Below, piece after piece: positions 37,668 to 45,580 of a stretch of DNA of 64,000 nt (positions are counted from its first letter, which is position 1; each line of letters opens with the position of its first letter). Made by a program: the position numbers and the translations under genes. The notes under the pieces are model-generated. The model saw only the letters and a program-made list of their open reading frames with translations. It was not told the origin of the DNA and made no database searches. Source of the stretch: Planctomycetales bacterium (GTDB lineage: Bacteria; Planctomycetota; Planctomycetia; Pirellulales; Pirellulaceae); assembly GCA_020427005.1 (NCBI GenBank), contig JAGQOY010000010.1, forward strand, positions 18,570 to 82,569. The letters run 5' to 3'.

Positions 37668-38254
37668 ATGGACCGATACCTAATTTTGCTGATGGTACTT
37701 GCAGGCATTGCAAGGCCACTGTTGGCCCAAGATTGGAGTGCGGAGGACGAAACGTTTGACCCAAGTATCCATTCGGTAGTAATCGGCGAACGTTCGTGGA
37801 TTGGCGATCCCTCCCCATTTGTACATGTCGACTCTGCGCGGACAGGCTACACCCATGTGCACGCAACGGACTACGAAGGCATGGCTCCCGCTGTGCAACT
37901 CTCGCTAATGTTGCCCCTGTTGGCGGGAGAGTCAGAACCTCCCGGTGGTGGCATGATGTTACTGAACAAAGAGCAGACAGAGGTTTTTATGAAGGCCTGG
38001 AGTACTGCCATATCGAGAAATCCGGATCAGAAACCTGAGTCCATTTCATTGAAAACATCTATGTCCGATGCGCAGTGGGTCCTTAAGTGTGGTGGAGAGA
38101 AGGGGCTGAATACGTGCAGCTTGAAAACAAACTTCCAGAGAAATTGCATCAATATCGATTTTCGCTAAACGCATCCAAGAAGCTATTAGGTGCCATCGAG
38201 CATTCATATAAGAAGCTCAAGCCAGCTAAAGATAAGCCCGCCAAGACAGAGTAA
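37668..38254 (+). CDS. Hypothetical secreted protein, frameshifted near its C-terminus
   Basis: Starts at ATG 37668 with GAGAGGA a few bases before it; an open frame from 37578 adds 30 implausible residues. Signal peptide MDRYLILLMVLAGIARPLLA, then an acidic secreted domain. In the reading frame used the protein stops at 38168, but at the GGGG of 38102-38105 a shift to the frame beginning 38105 gives AEYVQLENKLPEKLHQYRF and continues to GAIEHSYKKLKPAKDKPAKTE with a stop at 38252-38254. The second frame has the better composition (lysine-rich tail), so one base is probably missing in a G-run. No family recognised. It follows the orphan gene by 86 bases and may be coexpressed. Confidence 0.65.
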
Positions 38255-38306
38255 AACATGTCATTGTCTAGACATTACGGTAGGATGGAAATGCTCTAGG
38301 CCTTGC

Positions 38307-40055
38307 TTACCAATCAATCAGTAAGAGTGAAACGCCCTGACTTGGCAAGGTAAAGTCTAGGCTTGAACTACCCCCGTCAATTGACAGGTTGAATGGTGGT
38401 TGCAGCAGAGCAAGATCGGACGCCTGTTCCAGTTCGGAGTATTGTTGCCGATTCGGAGCCACTGGGCTGCCCATGCGCCGCCATGTGTCGTACGCGTTGC
38501 TGTGTCGGCTGTCGATCCGAAAATGGCTGACGGAGATTGCACTAGCCGTGTCGCCTAGACCAGCAAGCTGTAGCGCTATACTGGCATCCGGTCCTGGCAC
38601 ATCATCATCGTGATAGTGCCATACTAGGATCGCCAGCTGACGTTCGGAACGACTTGCTAAAACGCCAACATCTGGTTGGTTACGGACGCCCTGTTCCAAG
38701 ATTTGATTTAGCGGAACGGATGCAGAACTTATTGCCTGTACTCTGTTGGTAGGCATACGGCTAAACATTCGAAAGACATTGAGCACCGGCATGGCAATAC
38801 CGTTGCTGGCCAATTGGCGAAATCCTGCAAAATAGGGTTGGTCTTCAAAGGTGAATGCCCACGTCAGTGCACCGACGAAATTGATGCCATGCTTATCTGC
38901 CAACTCGTGTTTGCGGGCAAAGCTAGCGGCAGTATAGCTGGAATACATCGTTCCATTCCGGTAAGAAAAACGATCTCCCTGGCAGGCAGCGCAGCCTTCG
39001 GGATCTGATTCGCCAATAACAATTGGCGTGTTTCGTAGTTGCGGGAATTCAGCGACGATTCCAAATCCGCGATCGATCGTTTTGAGCTGGGCTGAAATCC
39101 CCATGCGGATATGGTCATTTTGCCACTGCGGAGAGCCTTTGGCATGGAAGGATACAAAGTCAAGCCGAGTACCTTTCTGGCCTGTTGCGTAGTTGACTCC
39201 GTCCAAACAGTGACGATAAAAATCTCTCGCAAAGTTTCCCCCGTCGCCAGCAACATCTGGGCCACCGATTCGGGCTGTTGGCAAAGCCTGCAGTACCCCT
39301 GCCATGGCGTAGTCATGCAGTTTATAGAATTCCTCCGGTGTGCCCTGCCAGTATCCGATGTTTGCTTCATTCCATGTTTCCCACCACCATGATTCAACTT
39401 CTTCACGGCCGTACCGATCGACACAGTGGCTTGTCCACTGATAGATTAGTTCCCGCCATGCTTCATAATCTTTGGGGGGATACGCCCAGCCCGTATAGAT
39501 TTCGTCGTAAGGTAGCCCTGGACGCCACTGGTGTGCATACGGCTCGGGTTTAACTGACAACGCTTGTGGCATGAACCCTAACTGAACATAGGGCCTGACG
39601 TTTTGGGAGCGGTAAGTATCGAAGATAAGATCCACCAATTGCCAGTTATAAACCGGTCGGCCCAAGTTGTCGTTTGTAAAGACATTGGTGCTTCCCCATT
39701 TGAGTGCCGGATAACCTGGTCCACTTGTGAGCAAATTGTGAGTGCGAAAGAACACTTCATCCGGTGCAAGCTCACCTAATTGCCCTAAGAGTTTGCGTCC
39801 ATCTTTCATGTAGGCATAATTGGGCTCATCGCCACCAAAGAACCTCCAGATTGATTTCAAAGTCCCCGCGCTCTGCGACGCATTAACGCTGATGCTGACT
39901 GGGAAAGTGCTCTCAGCGACCAAAATAGCGTTGGATTGAGAACCATTGTCTTGTGTTTGCGCGTAACCGGCCGTGCTGCTCGTAACAAGAATCAAAACTG
40001 CGATCCCATAGCACTTTAATTGGCAAGATAGGTCGAGTTCACGCGTCTTCATCAT
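38307..40055 (-). CDS. Secreted GH39-family glycosidase (beta-xylosidase-like)
   Basis: A 582-residue TIM-barrel glycosidase with a signal peptide (about residues 15-32, ending GYAQ). Two catalytic Glu can be placed: the acid/base in SWWWETWNEAN (E230) and the nucleophile in IVIGESDPEGC (E349); their spacing suits GH39. GGDEPNYAYMKDGRKLLGQL at the start and the WHYHDDDVPGPDA region near residue 500 (beta-sandwich) also fit GH39 architecture. Family activities are beta-xylosidase and alpha-L-iduronidase, so the substrate may be a xylose- or uronate-containing glycan. Ends 52 bases from the frameshifted orphan gene; 27 bases behind the amidohydrolase at 40083, so probably one transcript. Confidence 0.85.
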   Translation of the reverse strand: MMKTRELDLSCQLKCYGIAVLILVTSSTAGYAQTQDNGSQSNAILVAESTFPVSISVNASQSAGTLKSIWRFFGGDEPNYAYMKDGRKLLGQLGELAPDEVFFRTHNLLTSGPGYPALKWGSTNVFTNDNLGRPVYNWQLVDLIFDTYRSQNVRPYVQLGFMPQALSVKPEPYAHQWRPGLPYDEIYTGWAYPPKDYEAWRELIYQWTSHCVDRYGREEVESWWWETWNEANIGYWQGTPEEFYKLHDYAMAGVLQALPTARIGGPDVAGDGGNFARDFYRHCLDGVNYATGQKGTRLDFVSFHAKGSPQWQNDHIRMGISAQLKTIDRGFGIVAEFPQLRNTPIVIGESDPEGCAACQGDRFSYRNGTMYSSYTAASFARKHELADKHGINFVGALTWAFTFEDQPYFAGFRQLASNGIAMPVLNVFRMFSRMPTNRVQAISSASVPLNQILEQGVRNQPDVGVLASRSERQLAILVWHYHDDDVPGPDASIALQLAGLGDTASAISVSHFRIDSRHSNAYDTWRRMGSPVAPNRQQYSELEQASDLALLQPPFNLSIDGGSSSLDFTLPSQGVSLLLIDW

Positions 40056-40082
40056 GTTACATTTCTCTTTAGTAGTCAGTAG

Positions 40083-40871
40083 TCAGTAGTCAGGGTTGAG
40101 CAGAGTATTGGCATTGGCAAACTGAATTGCATGCCGCACAACATGCTCCAGAGCAGATTCTTGAATCTTCAGGTGTGCAGCTGCCATATAGAATAAGGGC
40201 GCATGGGAGCCATACAGGAGTCTAGCGAAAGAAATAATTGTCAAAAGTTCTTCCAAAATGCCAAGTCCATCGAGCATGGCAATGTCTAGGAAGACGTTGG
40301 ACTGTTGCAGTAATAGCAAGGTGGCTGGATCCAAAGCCATGGTCCGATTCACGTTAAGCAACAACAACCTCGTCCCTGGGACTTCGCTAAGAGCATCTAC
40401 GAGAGGTGCCACTGTGAGAGGCTTGACTCGCATTAGGGGGTGCATCATGCGTTCATCCTCCATTTGCATAGCAACGGAAACAAGCAAGCGATGTTCGTTA
40501 GCTAGTGCGAGTGTTTTTCTAAATTCGAGTGAGGCGAAGTTGTACCCGTGGTAGCTGGGGAACAACCGAATACCTCGCATTTTGTATTGTGTGCAACAAC
40601 GCGACAATTCCGTCTGCCAACCAGGCAACATTGGGTTGACGACTCCAAATGGAATCATCTTGATATTTTTTACTGTGAGACACTCTTGAACCAAACGATC
40701 ATTCACAGCGCCAATATCTTTATGAAGTAGGCCATCCAAGCTACTGACCCAAGCCTGTTGGACACCAACCGCAGCCAGTTGGTCCACTAACACAGCAGTT
40801 TCGTCCAACGGTAACCGTCGAGTTGGCCAGCGCGACAAACTGACATTGACATCAATTTTCGGTTCCTTCAC
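40083..40871 (-). CDS. Amidohydrolase-related TIM-barrel protein
   Basis: A 262-residue protein of the Amidohydro_2 superfamily, without signal peptide. Its opening IDVNVSLSRWPTRRLPLDET replaces the usual metal-binding DxHxH by DVNVS, so one or both N-terminal histidines are missing; FPSYHGYNFAS and the late GSHAPLFYMAAA correspond to later barrel strands. It may thus be a degenerate member that no longer holds both metals, or it uses other ligands. It overlaps the upstream amidohydrolase by ATGA (40868-40871), strongly suggesting a pair that acts as a complex or in sequence. The stop codon lies at the edge of a 7-base tandem repeat (40071-40091). Confidence 0.75.
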   Translation of the reverse strand: MKEPKIDVNVSLSRWPTRRLPLDETAVLVDQLAAVGVQQAWVSSLDGLLHKDIGAVNDRLVQECLTVKNIKMIPFGVVNPMLPGWQTELSRCCTQYKMRGIRLFPSYHGYNFASLEFRKTLALANEHRLLVSVAMQMEDERMMHPLMRVKPLTVAPLVDALSEVPGTRLLLLNVNRTMALDPATLLLLQQSNVFLDIAMLDGLGILEELLTIISFARLLYGSHAPLFYMAAAHLKIQESALEHVVRHAIQFANANTLLNPDY

Positions 40872-41821
40872 AAAGCAATTCCCTTTCGTCCAAGAATTCC
40901 AGAAAGCAAACTCCTTAAGTTACCCGCAAGAATCCTCTTCTTATCGAATTCGGGTATCTCGGCACCGAGTACTTTGGCAAGCTGGGTTCCGAAGCTGCGA
41001 CCAGGTACATCACTACCATAGATTACTCTATCGGAGCCCAATTCCCTTACGGCCATTTCAGTAAAGCCCGCTGTTGGATCGCCACCTCCCAAATCGATGA
41101 ACACATTTTCAGAGTCCTTGATCGCACAAATTCCCTGTTCCCAATCTCCTCCTGCGTGTCCGCAGATGATATTTGATTCTGGGTGCCGACGTGCCAGATC
41201 CGCAACATCCATGGGAGTAGACTCTCCCGGCAAGTTCCCGTTTATCTTCAACCAACTATGTTGAAATACAATAGCTCCCAACTCAGTTGCACGATCAACA
41301 ATACGATCAAGACTGGGGGCAATGGCTCGCACTGCAACCCATAATTTAACGCCGACCATAGGACCATCGGCCACACACCGCTCAAGTTCATCCAAGCTTT
41401 CTAGTTCGAATTGTGGATTCAAATACACGAAACCCAACAAGCGATCTTGATTAACCTGGAGGGCTTGGAGCACTTCATCGTTTTGCTGGCGCATTTCTTC
41501 AGGGGTCGGAGCATATGAAAAGGACATACCCATGTAGAGGCAAAGTCGAGTAATGTTCATTCGGTCTGCGAAATGCAATAACCTGACGGCTCGCTCCTGC
41601 GGTGTCTGTCCTTTTTGTCCAGCCAGATGCCCATGCAAATCCCAGATTTCGAAAGGTGAGTCGGGCTTTTGTTGGTCTGAATTACTCACCGAGTTGAGCT
41701 GATTCTGAGGAACCGAAAATTGACTGTGTGTCATTTTTGGACTTAAGCATAAAAATTGAGTACCTAGAACTGTGCTGGTTGACTGAGCGATGAATCTTCG
41801 GCGGCTAGTTTTATTTCTCAT
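40868..41821 (-). CDS. Tat-exported amidohydrolase 2 family protein
   Basis: A 317-residue TIM-barrel hydrolase with a twin-Arg leader (SRRRFIAQSTSTVLGTQFLC, starting about residue 6). The N-terminal metal motif WDLHGHLAG has DxHxH; QHSWLK, CGHAGGDWEQG and GSDVPGRSFG supply the later histidine and the Asp of the family. Length fits Amidohydro_2 (decarboxylase/hydrolase). The start is ATG 41821; the longer frame to 41875 would put 18 residues before the Tat motif. Translationally coupled to the second amidohydrolase. Divergent from the DegT aminotransferase, sharing the 155-base intergenic region. Confidence 0.82.
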   Translation of the reverse strand: MRNKTSRRRFIAQSTSTVLGTQFLCLSPKMTHSQFSVPQNQLNSVSNSDQQKPDSPFEIWDLHGHLAGQKGQTPQERAVRLLHFADRMNITRLCLYMGMSFSYAPTPEEMRQQNDEVLQALQVNQDRLLGFVYLNPQFELESLDELERCVADGPMVGVKLWVAVRAIAPSLDRIVDRATELGAIVFQHSWLKINGNLPGESTPMDVADLARRHPESNIICGHAGGDWEQGICAIKDSENVFIDLGGGDPTAGFTEMAVRELGSDRVIYGSDVPGRSFGTQLAKVLGAEIPEFDKKRILAGNLRSLLSGILGRKGIAL

Positions 41822-41976
41822 CCGACTCGTTCCAAAATTTGTTTGGTAAAATCGAGTTAGGTATAACGAATACAATCAATCATTTTCGCGTGTCAAATTC
41901 CTAATTAACTCAAGTTAATTGTAGACGCGTGAAAACGACACCATCATCGTGTTACGCAGTTTTTCGGAATGAAAAA

Positions 41977-43293
41977 ATGAAAGACCCAGCACACTTTCCT
42001 CGCCGCAGTTTTGTAGCTGCATCCGCCTTGGCTCTGACGGCAGTGCAGACTACTTCGGGCACAGATGCTGTAGAGACGTTGGCCATCCACGGGGGACCAA
42101 AGGCTTGCCCGCTGGCGTTCTCGCGACCCAAACGCTGGGGGAATGAGGAATTGAGTCAGCTAGCTCAGGCTGTTGAACAACCGTCGCTATACTACTGGCA
42201 AAATAAACAAACAAACTTGCTAACAAAACGATTTCAAGATTTTTACCATCATCGATTTGTACAACCCTGCTCTTCCGGTACAGCAGCCTTGCATATCGCC
42301 GTTGCGGCGGCTGGAATTGGACCAGGGGATGAAGTAATTACAAGCGCCATTACGGATATCGGTACCGTCATTGGTGTGATATTTCAGAATGCAGTACCGA
42401 TCTTCGCAGATCTCGATCCGTTGACGTACAACTTAGATCCCGATGATGTAGCGAGGAAAATTTCCCCACGGACTAAAGCAATTATTGCAGTTCACTTGAA
42501 AGGAAACCCCTGTCGCATGCAGGAACTGCGAAGTCTAGCAGATCGCCATGACCTGGTGTTGATTGAGGATTGTGCCCAAGGTTGGGGAGCCAAGTATCGT
42601 GGCCAGCCGTTGGGAACACTTGGAGATATCGCATGTTTTTCCTTGCAAGATTCGAAGCATATCACATGTGGAGACGGTGGAGTCGTAGCGACAAATTCCG
42701 AGAAGTTTGGTCCGCTGCTGATTAAATATGGCGATAAAGCAATCAATCGCCTTAACCCCTCAGACTCTAGTAATGTTATCGCCTGCAACTATCGCATGAG
42801 TGAATTGCAAGCGGCATTCGTCGCTGCGCAGCTGCAACGGCTCGAAGGAATCGCCAGCAAGCGTTCACAATTGGGGAGCTTTCTAACCAAACAACTTGAG
42901 GATGTCGATGTATTGTCGCTGCCAAGAGTTGAAGCAGATGACCGCTGTGTTTACTGGTCCTACATGTGTCGCTTGAAACTGGATCGAGTTAAGTGCTCGA
43001 GGGCAGATTTCATCAAAGCGTTGGCAGCGGAAGGAGTTTCATTTTTAGCTGGTTACATTCGAGACCCCCTGTATCGATTGCCTATGTTCCAGCAGCATTC
43101 GTTCTTTGCTGGACGCTGGCCAATAAAAGAGCTAGGCCTAACAACCGTTGACTATCAAATGGTCGCTCTAAAAACTACCGAAGAGATCTTGGAAACATGC
43201 ATGCGATTCCCATTGAATGAAGGCATGGACGAGAATTATTTGAAACAAGTTGCACTGGCCGTGCGCAAAGTCGCTCGTTTCTACGCAATTTAG
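41977..43293 (+). CDS. DegT/DnrJ/EryC1/StrS-family PLP aminotransferase with Tat-like leader
   Basis: A 438-residue fold-type-I PLP enzyme. Conserved marks: CSSGTAALHIAVAAAGIGPGDEVI, DCAQGWGAKY and the Schiff-base lysine K227 in LQDSKHITCGDGG, all typical of sugar aminotransferases and AHBA-synthase-like proteins. The N-terminus FPRRSFVAASALALTA (about residues 6-21) is a twin-Arg leader, unusual because such enzymes usually work on NDP-sugars in the cytoplasm; a PLP-loaded enzyme exported folded by Tat is plausible. Start ATG 41977 preserves the leader; GTG 41929 is less likely. Divergently transcribed from the Tat-exported amidohydrolase, so they may belong to one pathway (inference). Confidence 0.85.
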   Translation: MKDPAHFPRRSFVAASALALTAVQTTSGTDAVETLAIHGGPKACPLAFSRPKRWGNEELSQLAQAVEQPSLYYWQNKQTNLLTKRFQDFYHHRFVQPCSSGTAALHIAVAAAGIGPGDEVITSAITDIGTVIGVIFQNAVPIFADLDPLTYNLDPDDVARKISPRTKAIIAVHLKGNPCRMQELRSLADRHDLVLIEDCAQGWGAKYRGQPLGTLGDIACFSLQDSKHITCGDGGVVATNSEKFGPLLIKYGDKAINRLNPSDSSNVIACNYRMSELQAAFVAAQLQRLEGIASKRSQLGSFLTKQLEDVDVLSLPRVEADDRCVYWSYMCRLKLDRVKCSRADFIKALAAEGVSFLAGYIRDPLYRLPMFQQHSFFAGRWPIKELGLTTVDYQMVALKTTEEILETCMRFPLNEGMDENYLKQVALAVRKVARFYAI

Positions 43294-43316
43294 TTTTGTC
43301 AGCTGATACCGAGAAA

Positions 43317-43739
43317 TTAAACGACGCCCTGGATCCACGATACGATTTGTGGGGCCTGCATTGCACCTGTCGTCCGGGCTACTTCAATGCCAGCTCGAAA
43401 GGCAAGCAATGCTGGAATTCCGCTAATTCCATATTTCCTTGAAACCTCAGGAGAAGTGTCCGTATCCACTTTCCCCAAGATTACATTCCCAGATAACTGA
43501 CGGGCTGCCAACTCATACTGTGGCCCCATTTGTCGGCACGGCCCACACCATGGTGCCCAGAAATCAATGACAACGGGTAGGTCGCTACCAGTCAAGAACT
43601 TCTGAAAACTCTCATCGTCCAACCGGATCGGAGTAGACGGAATGAGGGCAGTCTGACAGCGTCCACATACTGGCCGATCGGAAAGACGATTGGCTGGAAC
43701 ACGATTCTTGACGTAACAATTGTTGCAAACGAAGTGCAT
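43317..43739 (-). CDS. trxC: Thioredoxin 2 (TrxC-like)
   Basis: A 140-residue thioredoxin with the extra N-terminal zinc ribbon of the Trx2 type: C5-x2-C8 (CNNC) and C25-x2-C28 (CGRC). The redox site is WAPWCGPC (C65 and C68), followed by KYGISGIPALLAF with the cis-Pro loop. Start ATG 43739 places the zinc ribbon at the start; the frame to 43835 is an overextension. It reduces disulfides in the cytoplasm; Trx2 is linked to oxidative stress in other bacteria. Convergent with the aminotransferase, 23 bases between. Confidence 0.93.
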   Translation of the reverse strand: MHFVCNNCYVKNRVPANRLSDRPVCGRCQTALIPSTPIRLDDESFQKFLTGSDLPVVIDFWAPWCGPCRQMGPQYELAARQLSGNVILGKVDTDTSPEVSRKYGISGIPALLAFRAGIEVARTTGAMQAPQIVSWIQGVV

Positions 43740-43986
43740 CGTAAGCTCACTTGAAAAACATACGCAACGGATGAGTTGCCAAATTGGCAGAGCTGATTCG
43801 TTAGACAATTGCAATGAACGCAAACGTTGGGCCAATCTTCAGATTGAATATTGTTTTGTTCGCTCCACGGGAATGAGAAATGGTCTCTTGGATATACGAC
43901 CAACCAAGCTCTATGCCTAAAATGACTATCATGCTGTAGACATGACATTCGCCACAATAAATTAAACAAGTCTGGAAAACCTAACA

Positions 43987-44964
43987 ATGGATTCTAAAAC
44001 GCTGCGGCGCTTGCTCCTGTTCGTAAGCAGCCTATGGGCTTACCAGAGTCAGGCTGCTGAACCTACAGGCAAACTGGATTTAGTAATACAGACACCCAAT
44101 TTGGTAGCCTTCTGGACATTTGGAGAAGAGGCAGGCCAGCCTAGGCTTTCGCAGGGAACAACGGAAATCCTTCCATTGCAGGAAGTTGGTGGAGCCATTC
44201 CTCGGGTCCAGGGAGGCCCTTATTCAGGGTTTTCGGCAGAACTGGACGGTCGGCATTATTTGAAGATACCGTACTCAGAAACAGGTAGTCTCAATATTGC
44301 AGGTGGCATGGCTCAGGTAAGTATGTTTGCAGTAGTCAGGATCGTCGACCTAAATCAAAGTCGAACTATTGCCGGCATGTGGAGTGAAGGGCAAGGTCGG
44401 AATGACGATACAGGGACCCGCCAATATGCGATGTTGATGAATATGCCGACCTATGGTGGTTCTAGACAGTTGGTACCGCATATTTCAAGTGAAGGAGGTG
44501 TGACTCGCCGAGCAGACGGAACTGCTTTTCCATGGTGCGCAGACTATGCTGCTTCGGTGAGTGAAGTTCCCGAGGAACAATGGTGTACGCTGGGGTTCAC
44601 TTACGATAGTCAATATATCCGTGCCTATGTAAATGGGCTTATGGAACCGCGTTCGCTTGAGCCTCTCAAGGACCGTCGCAGTGATCGATACTTTACGGAG
44701 GAGGGACCCGGTGGTAGGGACCGCGGCATGAATCCTTACTTTCATGGGAGAGGTATTTTTCGCTACGACCCGATACTTCATTCACAATCGAAACCTTCAG
44801 GAGGTTCTGATTTTACAGTAGGCGCTCGTTTTGCAGTCGGATCGTTTACACGTGAATCTACGCGTGGATTGTTTGGTGGATTGGCCGTATTCGACCGAGC
44901 GTTAAGTTCTGACGAGATGAACGCCCTCCACAAGTCGGCCAGAATAGACTTGCTCAATCGGTAA
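43987..44964 (+). CDS. Secreted LamG/concanavalin-type domain protein
   Basis: A 325-residue protein with a signal peptide (about residues 1-23, ending SQAAE). The remainder is one LamG/laminin-type jelly roll: [75 protein letters not shown] and the final [19 protein letters not shown]. LamG proteins of this kind bind glycans or proteins at the surface; no catalytic residues. Divergent from thioredoxin. Partner unknown, possibly part of the glycan-using locus next door. Confidence 0.82.
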   Translation: MDSKTLRRLLLFVSSLWAYQSQAAEPTGKLDLVIQTPNLVAFWTFGEEAGQPRLSQGTTEILPLQEVGGAIPRVQGGPYSGFSAELDGRHYLKIPYSETGSLNIAGGMAQVSMFAVVRIVDLNQSRTIAGMWSEGQGRNDDTGTRQYAMLMNMPTYGGSRQLVPHISSEGGVTRRADGTAFPWCADYAASVSEVPEEQWCTLGFTYDSQYIRAYVNGLMEPRSLEPLKDRRSDRYFTEEGPGGRDRGMNPYFHGRGIFRYDPILHSQSKPSGGSDFTVGARFAVGSFTRESTRGLFGGLAVFDRALSSDEMNALHKSARIDLLNR

Positions 44965-45085
44965 CACAGGCATTCTGTTGTATCCTCAATTCCTATAAGA
45001 AATTTGCCAATCCAAGCGAGTCTACTTTCATCGCGACCAAAGGTGTCACGAGCATAGCGAAAATATTCCCTAGAGCGACAAGTGG

Positions 45086-45126
45086 GTGATGTCGGGGCGT
45101 TTCAATTCAAGAAACGACGACATCAC
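45086..45126. repeat. Long stem-loop in the intergenic region before the WYL-like gene
   Basis: GTGATGTCG ... CGTTTC (loop AATTCAA) GAAACG-A-CGACATCAC forms an imperfect 15-bp stem, with GGG unpaired on the left and one A on the right. No T-run; could be a terminator of the LamG gene, an operator or an RNA structure. Confidence 0.5.
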
Positions 45127-45223
45127 TGGATCTGCACGCTTGAACTTAACAGTGAGCCAACTTCGCCATTCGAATTAGGTGAGTTTGTTCGCCACCTTTA
45201 GTCGGGACAGCAAGTGAACTAAA

Positions 45224-45472
45224 ATGAATAAGCAATCTATCTTCAAAGCAATGCACAATCCGGACAATCTCGTCCTGAGTTTAGAGTACACCGATTCCAA
45301 GGGGCAAAAGACTCAACGGATAGTCAGTCCAATTCGTTTTTTATCTGCAGATCGATTTCTAGGACTGTGTCTTTGTCGCTGTGAACCGCGGCAATTCCAA
45401 CTTAGCCGCTGTTCGAATCTCAAACTCTGTCAAGCCGCAAGTTATGTGATGCCGGTTCCCATGGGCTGCTAG
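45224..45472 (+). CDS. Small WYL-type domain protein
   Basis: An 82-residue protein. The stretch LVLSLEYTDSKGQKTQRIVS followed by PIRFLSADRFLGLCLCRCEPR resembles the core of the WYL sensor domain, which normally ends with a regulator after an HTH domain; here there is no DNA-binding part. Perhaps a stand-alone WYL domain or an accessory protein. Start ATG 45224 after AAGTGAACTAAA. Convergent with pheT. Role unknown. Confidence 0.65.
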   Translation: MNKQSIFKAMHNPDNLVLSLEYTDSKGQKTQRIVSPIRFLSADRFLGLCLCRCEPRQFQLSRCSNLKLCQAASYVMPVPMGC

Positions 45473-45486
45473 CACAAACGCTCAGC

Positions 45487-45509
45487 GGGGAAAGACAATG
45501 TCTTGCCCC
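45487..45509. terminator. Hairpin between convergent genes
   Basis: GGGGAAAGACA (45487-45497) and TGTCTTGCCCC (45499-45509) form an almost perfect stem with a very short loop (inner pairs must open), followed by TACTATTT. Likely a weak terminator for one or both convergent genes. Confidence 0.4.
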
Positions 45510-45580
45510 TACTATTTAACGCCTTATTGGCCGTCGTTGGGCTACGGTGACGTGGTAAGCTACAATTGGTTTGGCGCAAA

